This document shows positions 1-5,649 of a DNA stretch of 5,649 nucleotides, in pieces (the stretch's first letter is position 1; each line of letters begins with the position of its first letter). The notes below the pieces were generated by a model. The model had not been told where the DNA came from. It worked only from the letters and a program-made list of their open reading frames with translations, and did no database searches. The position numbers were made by a program, and so were the translations under genes. The stretch is taken from the NCBI GenBank assembly GCA_009697495.1, contig SHUN01000242.1:1-5649 (forward strand). Direction: 5' to 3'. Source of the DNA: Bryobacterales bacterium (GTDB lineage: Bacteria > Acidobacteriota > Terriglobia > Bryobacterales > Bryobacteraceae).

Positions 1-63
1 AAGGGCGATTGCAAACATCACGACAACCTCGCTTGATGGCGGGGCGTCGTCTGGAGTGCAATA

Positions 64-103
64 CGGGTCCTTCGCAAACCGGTATACCCCGGACCCGGCT
101 TTT
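64..103 (+). terminator. Possible Rho-independent terminator or operator hairpin
   Basis: The arms CGGGTCC (64-70) and GGACCCG (91-97) are perfect reverse complements separated by 20 bases. The loop contains the 8-base palindrome GGTATACC (81-88). The second arm is followed after GC by TTTTCT (100-105), which is the usual order for an intrinsic terminator. The loop is long and the T run is short, so termination would be weak. A dyad site for a regulator of the gene at 137 is an equally reasonable reading. Confidence 0.28.
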
Positions 104-123
104 CTATTCCAACGCCCTCGCGC

Positions 124-129
124 TAAACT
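124..129 (+). promoter_or_regulatory. Weak -10-like hexamer before the TPR gene
   Basis: TAAACT matches four of six positions of TATAAT and ends seven bases before the ATG at 137. No convincing -35 element is seen at 16-18 bases upstream, and no Shine-Dalgarno lies between it and the start. If it is real, the transcript would have almost no leader. The layout resembles the better TATAAT before the phosphatase gene. Confidence 0.15.
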
Positions 130-136
130 GAAATGA

Positions 137-1312
137 ATGCTCCGTCTGCCGCACGTGGCGCTGTCGTTGTTCCTGCTTGCTCCTCTAGCCCAAGCCGACG
201 CCACGGTGGCCCTCCCGCTCTTCAATCTCTCCAAGGACCGCTCCGTCGATTGGGTGGGCGAATCCGCCGCCGAAAATATTATCGAAGCCCTGCACGGCGA
301 AGGCGTCGTCACGCTCGATCGCATCGACCGCGCCGAAGCCTATCAACGTCTCGCTCTCCGCCCCGCCGTCTCCCTCTCTCGCGCCTCTATTGTCAAAATC
401 GCCGATGAACTCGACGCCTCCCACGCCATCTTCGGCTCTTTCGAAATCGTTCGCGACCCCGCCGCAAAATCCACCGTCCGCCTCGTCGTCCGCGTCCTCG
501 ATCTGCGTAAACTGAGCCAATCTCCCGAATTCACAGAAGTAGGACTGCTCGAAGACCTCGCCTCCCATCAAAATAAAATCGCCTGGAAAGTTCTCACCGC
601 CATCGTCGCCAAACCCGCTACTACCGAAACCGAGTTCCTGGCCCGCCAGCCGAACGTCCGCGTTGACGCCATGGAAAACTATATTCGAGGCCTCCTCGCC
701 AAGGACGAAGCCGCCCGGCACCGCTTCTTCACGCAAGCAGCCCGCCTCGATCCCAAATACTCCCAGCCCTGCTTCCAACTTGGGCTCCACTACTGGGAAA
801 AAGCGGATTACCAGCACGCCGCCCAGTGGTTCCAACGCGTTGCCCGTACCGATCCCCACTACATGCAGGCGCTCTACTATTCCGGCATCTGCCGCCATTA
901 CATCGCCGAGTATGCCGCCGCCGAATCCGCCTTCGCCATCGTCGCCGCCGCTGTCCCGCTCAATGAAGTCTTTAGTAATCTCGGCGCCAGCCAACTCCGC
1001 CAAGCCAAACTCGCCCCCGCCATCGAAAACTTCGAAAGAGCCCTCGAAGGCGATCCCGCCGATCCCGATTACCATTTCAATCTCGCCTACGCCCTCTGGC
1101 ACGCCAAGCGCTTCGACGAGGCCGCCGACCGTTTCCGCGCCGTCCTCCAACGCATCCCCGATGACCGCGACGCCACCACTCTCCTGGGCTTCTGCCTGAA
1201 GCGAGACCCGCCCCGCCCCGGCGATCCTAAACAGGAAGGTCTCGAACGCATTAAAGAAGAATACGAAGAAACTGTATTCCGCCAACTCAAATCGATGCTC
1301 GAAAAAAAGTGA
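137..1312 (+). CDS. Secreted TolB/CsgG-like domain and TPR repeat protein
   Basis: This is a 391-residue exported scaffold protein. Residues 1-20 form a signal peptide with a likely cut after LAQA (A20). Residues 22 to about 160 begin VALPLFNLSKD, then DWVGE, and later AIFGSFEI. This follows the pattern of the TolB N-terminal/CsgG-like fold (strand, F-N-S, WxGE, 'G' strand), a weak family match. From about M179 to 343 there are roughly five TPR units, clearest at 208-241, 276-309 and 310-343 (for example AIENFERALEGDPADPDYHF). The end, about 366-391, is a charged helix rich in E and K. The ATG at 137 is preferred over the ATG at 133 because only this frame has a signal peptide and a full-length domain. 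The gene overlaps the barrel gene by GTGA, so the two are probably made together. It likely acts in the periplasm as a protein-protein interaction platform; the partner and process are unknown. Confidence 0.88.
   Translation: MLRLPHVALSLFLLAPLAQADATVALPLFNLSKDRSVDWVGESAAENIIEALHGEGVVTLDRIDRAEAYQRLALRPAVSLSRASIVKIADELDASHAIFGSFEIVRDPAAKSTVRLVVRVLDLRKLSQSPEFTEVGLLEDLASHQNKIAWKVLTAIVAKPATTETEFLARQPNVRVDAMENYIRGLLAKDEAARHRFFTQAARLDPKYSQPCFQLGLHYWEKADYQHAAQWFQRVARTDPHYMQALYYSGICRHYIAEYAAAESAFAIVAAAVPLNEVFSNLGASQLRQAKLAPAIENFERALEGDPADPDYHFNLAYALWHAKRFDEAADRFRAVLQRIPDDRDATTLLGFCLKRDPPRPGDPKQEGLERIKEEYEETVFRQLKSMLEKK
1303..1309 (+). promoter_or_regulatory. A_AAA_AAG slippery heptamer at gene junction
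   Basis: Seven A's (1302-1308) followed by G form A_AAA_AAG, read in the TPR frame as (GA)A AAA AAG just before the TGA at 1310-1312. This is the heptamer used for -1 frameshifting in Escherichia coli dnaX. A -1 slip here would read GTG at 1309 as valine and continue through the whole barrel frame. No upstream Shine-Dalgarno-like stimulator is seen. The only downstream hairpin I find (GCGG-TCT-CCGC, 1339-1349) is small and far away. The motif is certain; its use is not. Confidence 0.3.
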
Positions 1313-3810
1313 TCTCTAAATTCTCCCTGCTCGCGCTCGCGGTCTCCGCAGCCGCCCAAACGCCCGCGCCCGCGCCCGCGACCCCCAAACCGCAGCCGCG
1401 CATGGCTTCTACCTCCATGCGCAATGAAAACGTCGCCGTCTATCTCATGGACACCAATGCCGCCAAGGAGTCTGCCATCCGCTCCGGCAACCAGGTCGCG
1501 CTCGTCTCCGAAGCCGCCGTCGAATCGAATTTCTTCGCCGCCGATCAGGGCCGCCCCTCCACTGGCGCATTTAGGTTCACTACTCCCGCCCGCCCCAATG
1601 CATGGCACGGCGAAGCCTACTTCCGCCACCAGAACAGTCTTCTCAATGCCCGCACTTTTTTCCAGGTCGGCAGTGTCCAGCCCGGCCGCCATAACGCCTA
1701 CGGCGGACGCGCAACCGGCACCCTCGGCGAGGCCGGTTATCTTACCGTCAACGCCGCCCAGCAAAAAGTCCGCGGCATGGTCAACGGCAATGTCCTGGTC
1801 CCCCTTCTCTCCGAACGCTCATCCACTTCTCCCGATCCCGCCGTTCGCGCCGTCATCAATCGCTACTTCCAGGCCTTTCCCGCCGTCGCTCCCAATCGCC
1901 CCGATTTCGACGAACGAGCCCTCAATACCAACGCCCCCCAACGCATCGACGAAACTGATTTCAACCTCCGCTTCGACACCGCGGTCAAATCGAAATACCG
2001 CCTCGGCCTCTTCTATTCAACCAACCGCCAAAACATCGACGCCTTTCAATTCGTCGCCGGCCAAAACCCCAATACCAATCTCAATAATCAGACCGCCCGC
2101 GCCACCCTCTCCCGCGGCAATCTCCAGCTCACCGCCCAGTTCCAGCGCAATCTATCTCTCCTCGTTCCCGAGCCCAACGCCGTCGGCCCCCGCGTCCGCT
2201 TCGGCTACCAAATTGAGGAACTCGGCCCCGATTCCGGCTTTCCTGTCGATCGAGCCCAAAATACATTCCGCTACGGCTTCGCCTACACCAAATCGACAGC
2301 CGGCGGACGCCACCAACTCTACGCCGGCGGCGATTTTCAACGCCTTCAATTGAACGGCGTCGAAGCCACCAACCTCCGCGGCCAAATTAATTTCCAGAAC
2401 AACTTCGGCCGCACTTCCATCGAGAACTTCCGCATGGGAACCCCTTCCTCCTATGAAGTCGTCCTCGGCGACATGGCCCGCGGCTTTCGCCAATCCGCCG
2501 GCAATCTCTATTTCGCCGATCGCATCAAACTCCGTCCCAACCTCCAACTCTACATCGGCCTCCGATACAGTCCCGAAGGCGCTCCCTTCGAAGTCTCCGG
2601 ACGCGGCGCTATTCCCTACCCCTGCGACTGCAATAACTTCGCCCCCCGCTTCTCCCTTGTCTGGAACGCCAAAAACAACTGGACCGCCCGCGCCATGTAC
2701 GCCCTCAGCTATTCCCCCATCCCGCCAGTCACCTATCAACAAGTCCGTTCCAATACCCCCTTCGCCAAATACATCACCGTCAATAACCCCGATCTGCTCA
2801 ACCCTCTGCGTAATCTCCCGGCAAACATCCAGGCAGCGGTCAATGTGCTCCCGCCCGATCTCCGTACGCCCTACTCCCACCTCTACTCGCTCGTCATCGA
2901 ACGCCAAATGGCCTCGCGCGGCATGCTCCGCTTCGGCTACACCGGCAGCCGCTCCATGAAACTCCTCACCGGCGTCGTCCTCAATCGAGCCATCCCCATT
3001 CCCGGCATTCCCTACACCACCGCCACCATCAACGAACGCCGCCCCGATCCCTCAATTGGCGAACTTCGATCCGTCCAGAATAACGGCATCGCCTACTACG
3101 ACGGCGCCCAAATCAGCTACGACTTTACCTATCGCAAAGGCTTCAACGCCAACGTCGCCTACACCTTTGGCAAGGCCATCGACACCGGTGTCGATTACAC
3201 CGCCACCGCCGCCAACCGCGAAATGCTCAACAACCGCGCCCAATACCAGTACAACCAGATTGGCGACCGCAAAGGCCTCTCGAATTTTGACGCCACCCAC
3301 GCCCTCGCCCTCCGCTGGCTCTACGATATTCCCTGGCACGGCCTTCAATTTTCCGGCGTATCCGCCTTCCGCACCGGCACCCCGTTTACGCTCTTCATCG
3401 GCTCGGACTCTCCCGGCTTCGGCAACGTCGATGGCTCCGGCGGCGAGCGCCCCAATCTCCTCGACCCTTCCATCCTCGGACGCACCATCAGCCACCCCGA
3501 CATCGCTTCCCAAATTCTTTCTCGCGATAAATTTTCGTTCCTCACCCCTAACGCCCAGCAGGGATCCCTCGGCCGCAACGTCATGCGCAAAGCGAAAATC
3601 GCCAACTGGAACCTCGCGCTCCAAAAATCCTGGCGTATTCCGCTGCACCGCGAAACTACCCTCCAATTGCGCGGAGAGGCCTATAATGGCTTCAATACGC
3701 CGCAGTTTGACGAACCGCAAAGAAACCTTTCTTCGCCCTCGTTCGGAAAAATTACAAATACTTTGAATGACGGGAGGGTGTTTCAACTTGGTTTGCGCGT
3801 TATTCTTTAG
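1309..3810 (+). CDS. TonB-dependent receptor/Oar-like outer-membrane barrel protein
   Basis: This 833-residue protein is probably an outer-membrane beta barrel. It starts at GTG, overlapping the TPR stop codon. This start gives a signal peptide (residues 1-16, ending SAAA) followed by a Pro/Ala linker to about residue 31; a start at M32 would lose the signal. Family-like motifs are WHGEAYF (99-105) then LNARTFF, NGNVLVP (159-165), LNTNAPQ (205-211), NNFAPRFSLVW after C439/C441, and near the end EAYNGFNTPQFDEP (790-803) followed by SFGKIT and FQLGLRVIL. Alternating polar/aromatic stretches fit transmembrane strands throughout. Many acidobacterial Oar-like receptors exceed 1,000 residues because of an N-terminal carboxypeptidase-regulatory-like domain and a plug. 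Here only about 65 residues (38-100) precede the barrel-like part, so both look missing or reduced. The last residue is Leu rather than the usual aromatic. The substrate is unknown; transport or a surface/adhesion role are both possible. Confidence 0.8.
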   Translation: MISKFSLLALAVSAAAQTPAPAPATPKPQPRMASTSMRNENVAVYLMDTNAAKESAIRSGNQVALVSEAAVESNFFAADQGRPSTGAFRFTTPARPNAWHGEAYFRHQNSLLNARTFFQVGSVQPGRHNAYGGRATGTLGEAGYLTVNAAQQKVRGMVNGNVLVPLLSERSSTSPDPAVRAVINRYFQAFPAVAPNRPDFDERALNTNAPQRIDETDFNLRFDTAVKSKYRLGLFYSTNRQNIDAFQFVAGQNPNTNLNNQTARATLSRGNLQLTAQFQRNLSLLVPEPNAVGPRVRFGYQIEELGPDSGFPVDRAQNTFRYGFAYTKSTAGGRHQLYAGGDFQRLQLNGVEATNLRGQINFQNNFGRTSIENFRMGTPSSYEVVLGDMARGFRQSAGNLYFADRIKLRPNLQLYIGLRYSPEGAPFEVSGRGAIPYPCDCNNFAPRFSLVWNAKNNWTARAMYALSYSPIPPVTYQQVRSNTPFAKYITVNNPDLLNPLRNLPANIQAAVNVLPPDLRTPYSHLYSLVIERQMASRGMLRFGYTGSRSMKLLTGVVLNRAIPIPGIPYTTATINERRPDPSIGELRSVQNNGIAYYDGAQISYDFTYRKGFNANVAYTFGKAIDTGVDYTATAANREMLNNRAQYQYNQIGDRKGLSNFDATHALALRWLYDIPWHGLQFSGVSAFRTGTPFTLFIGSDSPGFGNVDGSGGERPNLLDPSILGRTISHPDIASQILSRDKFSFLTPNAQQGSLGRNVMRKAKIANWNLALQKSWRIPLHRETTLQLRGEAYNGFNTPQFDEPQRNLSSPSFGKITNTLNDGRVFQLGLRVIL

Positions 3811-3859
3811 GGCGGTGCGACATTTGCCAACCGCTCGCGACGGAGACTTCATCCTGACG

Positions 3860-3865
3860 TATAAT
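3860..3865 (+). promoter_or_regulatory. Consensus -10 box (TATAAT) before phosphatase gene
   Basis: A perfect TATAAT stands in a GC-rich 65-base gap and ends 10 bases before the ATG at 3876. No good -35 hexamer is found 16-18 bases upstream; TTGCCA (3824-3829) is too far away at 30 bases. Transcription from this box would begin only a few bases before the start codon, giving a nearly leaderless mRNA. GGAA at 3867-3870 could be a weak ribosome site if transcription starts further upstream. The box suggests that the phosphatase set can be transcribed separately from the barrel gene. No clear terminator is seen in 3811-3859. Confidence 0.42.
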
Positions 3866-3875
3866 CGGAAAGTTC

Positions 3876-4634
3876 ATGCTCGAAGCTTTTGGTCTATCTG
3901 ACCCCGGTTGTGTGCGGCCCAACAACGAGGATTACTATCTCCTCGCGCCCTCCCTCGGTCTATTCTTAGTCGCGGATGGAATGGGCGGCGCCGCCGCCGG
4001 CGAACGCGCGTCCCAACTCGCCTCGCAAACGGTTGGCGAAGTCGTCTGGCGTTCCAGTGAGCTTTCATCCCCTGAAGTTCTCATCACCGCTTTGGAAGAG
4101 GCAAACCGCCGCGTCCTCACCGCCGCCAGCGCCGATACCACCCTGGAAGGCATGGGGACCACTCTCACCGCCGTCCTCGATACCGGCAGCCAGGCCTACG
4201 TCGCCAGCGTTGGCGATAGCCGCGCTTACATTTATCACCAGGGCCAGCTCATCATCATCACCGAAGATCAGACCTGGGTCCAGGAAGTCGGCAAGAAACT
4301 CGGCATCGAGGAAGCCCAGTTGAAGACCCATCCCATGCGCCACGTCCTCACCATGGCCATCGGTGTCAGCGATCAACTGCGCATCAATTCCTACGTCGTC
4401 CAACTCTCCGAAGGCATGCAGTTCCTCCTTTGCAGCGATGGGCTCCACGGCGTCGTCGGCGACGATGGCATTGCGGAAATCTTCGCAAACGAAGATAATC
4501 TGGAATTGAAGGGTAAGAACCTCATTGATCGCGCCCGCGCCGCCGGCGGTCCGGACAACATCACCGCCGTCCTTTTGCGGGTCGTCAATCACTCGAATGA
4601 TCATCAGGAGCCTGTCGATTTGACTCAGGAGTAA
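3876..4634 (+). CDS. PP2C-family Ser/Thr protein phosphatase
   Basis: This 252-residue cytoplasmic protein removes phosphate from Ser/Thr residues using two or more divalent metal ions (PPM/PP2C family; bacterial Stp/PrpC/PstP type). All expected motifs appear in order: SDPGCVRPNNEDYY (8-21, with R14 and the NED), VADGMGG with metal ligand D34, GMGTT (92-96), VGDSRAYIY starting at V112, TEDQT with D131 where the family usually has TxDHS, HPMRHVLTMAIG, CSDGLHGVV with D188, and GGPDN with D227 and N228. Length matches the stand-alone catalytic domain. There is no signal peptide or membrane segment. It probably opposes a Hanks-type (PknB-like) kinase, which is not in this window. The stop abuts the start of the next gene, so it is likely co-translated with two exported proteins. 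Catalysis is well supported; substrates are unknown. Confidence 0.95.
   Translation: MLEAFGLSDPGCVRPNNEDYYLLAPSLGLFLVADGMGGAAAGERASQLASQTVGEVVWRSSELSSPEVLITALEEANRRVLTAASADTTLEGMGTTLTAVLDTGSQAYVASVGDSRAYIYHQGQLIIITEDQTWVQEVGKKLGIEEAQLKTHPMRHVLTMAIGVSDQLRINSYVVQLSEGMQFLLCSDGLHGVVGDDGIAEIFANEDNLELKGKNLIDRARAAGGPDNITAVLLRVVNHSNDHQEPVDLTQE
4627..4631 (+). promoter_or_regulatory. Ribosome binding site of the Ig-like gene
   Basis: AGGAG lies inside the last codons of the phosphatase gene, three bases before the ATG at 4635. The spacing is short but usable. It supports this ATG, which directly follows the phosphatase TAA with no gap, and points to translational coupling. Confidence 0.5.
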
Positions 4635-5330
4635 ATGCATTACCGGCGTCGTGCCGTGGCCTCCCTGCTATCGGTGGGCCTCGCGCTACAAGTCGCCTCT
4701 CCCGCTCCGCCGGTACCTGCGGACGGAGGGCAAGTCCAAACTGATCCCGCCCCCGCCATCCTCCGTATTCGTGTGCTCGAAGGCGAAGGCTCCATCCACA
4801 CCGCCGGCACTCGGTCCAGTCAGCCCATCGTAATCTTCCTCACCGATGAAGCCGGCCGTCCCGTCGAAGGTGCCTCCGTCTCCCTTCGACTCCCTGACGA
4901 AGCGCCCACAGGCCTCTTCGCCAATGGGATGCGCACAGAAATCGCCGTCACCGGTCCCGATGGCCGCGTCGCCATCCGCGGCATTCAATGGGCCCGCGCC
5001 GCCGGGCCCGTTCAACTCCGTATCACCGCTAACAAGGGCGAAGCCCGCGCTGGCATTCTCTCCACCCAATACGTCACCGAGCCCGCCGGTTCTTCCCAGC
5101 CCCGCCGCGGACCCGATCCAGCCGGCCCGCCCCGCCCCTCAATCAACAAGGAGCAACCCTCCAGATCCAAATGGATCCTCCTCGCCGCCCTCATCGGCGG
5201 TGCCGCCGCCGGTGGAGTCGCCGCCGCCGCTCGGAGCGGAAGCACTGCCCCAGGCGCACCCCCACTCGCAGCCGTCACCCTTCCCACCGCCACCATCGGC
5301 AATCCCACCATCACCATAGGCCCGCCATGA
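4635..5330 (+). CDS. Exported Ig-like (Big-1-like) protein with C-terminal membrane segment
   Basis: This is a 231-residue envelope protein. An arginine-rich start (RRR at 4-6) and a hydrophobic stretch to about residue 22 form a signal peptide or anchor. Residues 41-147 look like one bacterial Ig-like domain of the Big-1/invasin kind: a 'DEAGRPVEGASVSLRLP' strand pair, then 'GLFANG', then 'TGPDGRVAIRGI', then a GPVQLRITA strand. A Pro/Gly/Ser-rich linker (about 150-175) leads to a Gly/Ala-rich hydrophobic segment (W180 to A199, including GGAAAGG), bounded by K179 and R200, long enough to cross a membrane. The tail ends in two copies of a PTxTIGx heptad (217-230). It probably displays an Ig domain in the periplasm or on the surface, tethered by the C-terminal segment. 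The partner is unknown. Its start abuts the phosphatase stop, and its stop overlaps the next start by ATGA. Confidence 0.78.
   Translation: MHYRRRAVASLLSVGLALQVASPAPPVPADGGQVQTDPAPAILRIRVLEGEGSIHTAGTRSSQPIVIFLTDEAGRPVEGASVSLRLPDEAPTGLFANGMRTEIAVTGPDGRVAIRGIQWARAAGPVQLRITANKGEARAGILSTQYVTEPAGSSQPRRGPDPAGPPRPSINKEQPSRSKWILLAALIGGAAAGGVAAAARSGSTAPGAPPLAAVTLPTATIGNPTITIGPP
5283..5324 (+). repeat. Two imperfect 21-bp tandem repeats coding PTxTIGx
   Basis: Copies at 5283-5303 and 5304-5324 encode PTATIGN and PTITIGP. The DNA copies share CCCACC at the start and ACCAT before the glycine codon. The repeat forms the extreme C-terminus of the Ig-like protein. It may be the remnant of a longer repeat or a short interaction tail. 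Confidence 0.6.
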
Positions 5331-5649
5331 AACGATTTATTTTCTTCCTTTCCGTCATCCTCTCCGCTCAACAAGCAATCGACTCACCCCCGCTCGCCCA
5401 TGTCCTCGACTCCGCCGGCCGCCTCACCCCCATTCACGGACTTGCCGGTAACTTCCTCTCCGGCCCCCCTGGCCCCGAACTTCTCGCCTATTCAAACGAC
5501 GGCGACATCGAATGGCGTCTGGAACCCGGCCGCCTCTCCGCTACACGCAATGGCCGCACAACCGTTTTCCCCACCGCCGCCACCCGCGCCATTTTCCGCG
5601 GCGACATAGCCACACTCCCTGAGTCCAATGAAAGTCTGCGTTTAACCGG
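5327..5649 (+). CDS. N-terminal part of an exported protein of unknown function
   Basis: This frame starts at the ATG overlapping the previous TGA (ATGA) and stays open to the window end: 107 complete codons with no stop, so the gene is cut by the edge. AGG at 5318-5320, six bases before the ATG, is a weak ribosome site. Residues 1 to about 17 (MKRFIFFLSVILSAQQA) are a clear signal peptide. The mature part includes HVLDSAGRLTPIHGLAGNFL, then GDIEWRLEPGRLSATRNGR. The 'LxPIxGLAGNF' motif resembles, from memory only, acidobacterial secreted proteins with repeated beta-strand (propeller-like) units; I cannot confirm this. Codon use matches its neighbours. Position in the operon suggests an envelope role linked with the Ig-like protein. 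Confidence 0.75.
   Translation, partial: MKRFIFFLSVILSAQQAIDSPPLAHVLDSAGRLTPIHGLAGNFLSGPPGPELLAYSNDGDIEWRLEPGRLSATRNGRTTVFPTAATRAIFRGDIATLPESNESLRLT

Larger units (their letters stand above)
1..136. other. Leader region with no confident gene
   Basis: This stretch precedes the first clear gene. A + strand frame is open from the window edge to a TGA at 134-136 and would encode about 44 residues ending in PRAKLK. It could be the tail of a gene that starts outside the window. It lacks the strong C-ending codon pattern of the neighbouring genes and matches no family I recognise. On the minus strand an ATG at 18-16 begins MFAIAL and runs off the edge, so a divergent gene is also possible. Neither reading can be decided from so little sequence. 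The inverted repeat at 64-97 favours an intergenic role for the second half. Confidence 0.4.

Noticed and set aside
1..18. Divergent minus-strand gene starting MFAIAL
   Set aside because: Only six codons are in the window; it cannot be told from chance.
133..408. + strand frame from the ATG at 133
   Set aside because: The product is Arg/Ser/Pro-rich without any fold signal, and it overlaps the well-supported TPR gene in another frame.
185..1285. Long minus-strand open frame (366 codons) opposite the TPR gene
   Set aside because: Its product is a low-complexity Gly/Glu/Asp-rich sequence with no domain, and it is explained by the C-rich codon pattern of the real gene on the other strand.
1369..1381. 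GC-rich short repeat (CCCGCG units)
   Set aside because: It simply codes the Pro/Ala linker after the signal peptide; two to three copies are not evidence of a separate element.
2152..2907. Minus-strand open frame opposite the barrel gene
   Set aside because: Gly/Val/Ala/Glu-rich shadow of the barrel frame, with no recognisable domain or ribosome site.
3811..3840. Terminator after the barrel gene
   Set aside because: The only stem is five bases (GCGGT/ACCGC, 3812-3816 and 3830-3834) with a 13-base loop and no T run.
3824..3865. TTGCCA paired with TATAAT as a full sigma-70 promoter
   Set aside because: The spacing of 30 bases is far from the usual 16-18.
1..5649. Defence system, phage, transposon or CRISPR array
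   Set aside because: No transposase, integrase, Cas, nuclease or spaced direct repeats are visible on either strand.

Overview
The window reads as a GC-rich, densely coding stretch of a bacterial chromosome. Everything I can call lies on the + strand. The most likely source is an Acidobacteriota genome of the Solibacter/Bryobacter type. This is an inference from three things: an Oar/TonB-receptor-like outer-membrane protein with the C-terminal motifs common in that phylum, a secreted TPR protein directly before it, and strongly C-rich, G-poor coding strands. No mobile element, tRNA, rRNA or CRISPR array is visible.

Layout. Positions 1-136 are a short leader with no confident gene; they hold an inverted repeat followed by T's that may end an upstream gene. 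Positions 137-1312 encode a secreted protein with a TolB/CsgG-like N-terminal domain and about five TPR repeats. It overlaps by 4 bp (GTGA) a large outer-membrane beta-barrel protein at 1309-3810. After a 65-bp gap carrying a perfect TATAAT, a second set of genes begins: a PP2C-type Ser/Thr protein phosphatase (3876-4634); a secreted Ig-like (Big-1-like) protein with a C-terminal glycine/alanine-rich membrane segment (4635-5330); and the start of another exported protein (5327 to the window edge), which has no stop inside the window.

How the genes may work together. The two sets look like two translationally coupled units: TPR protein plus barrel, and phosphatase plus Ig-like protein plus exported protein. 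The first is an envelope pair, with a periplasmic or outer-membrane-associated scaffold and its barrel. The second puts a cytoplasmic signalling phosphatase in the same message as two envelope proteins, which suggests, but does not prove, phosphorylation-linked control of a surface function. No partner kinase is in the window.

The most notable structure is at the TPR/barrel junction. A canonical A_AAA_AAG slippery heptamer (1303-1309) sits in the correct phase to move ribosomes into the -1 frame of the barrel gene, exactly where the two genes overlap. Ordinary termination-reinitiation is the simpler explanation, but the coincidence can be tested.
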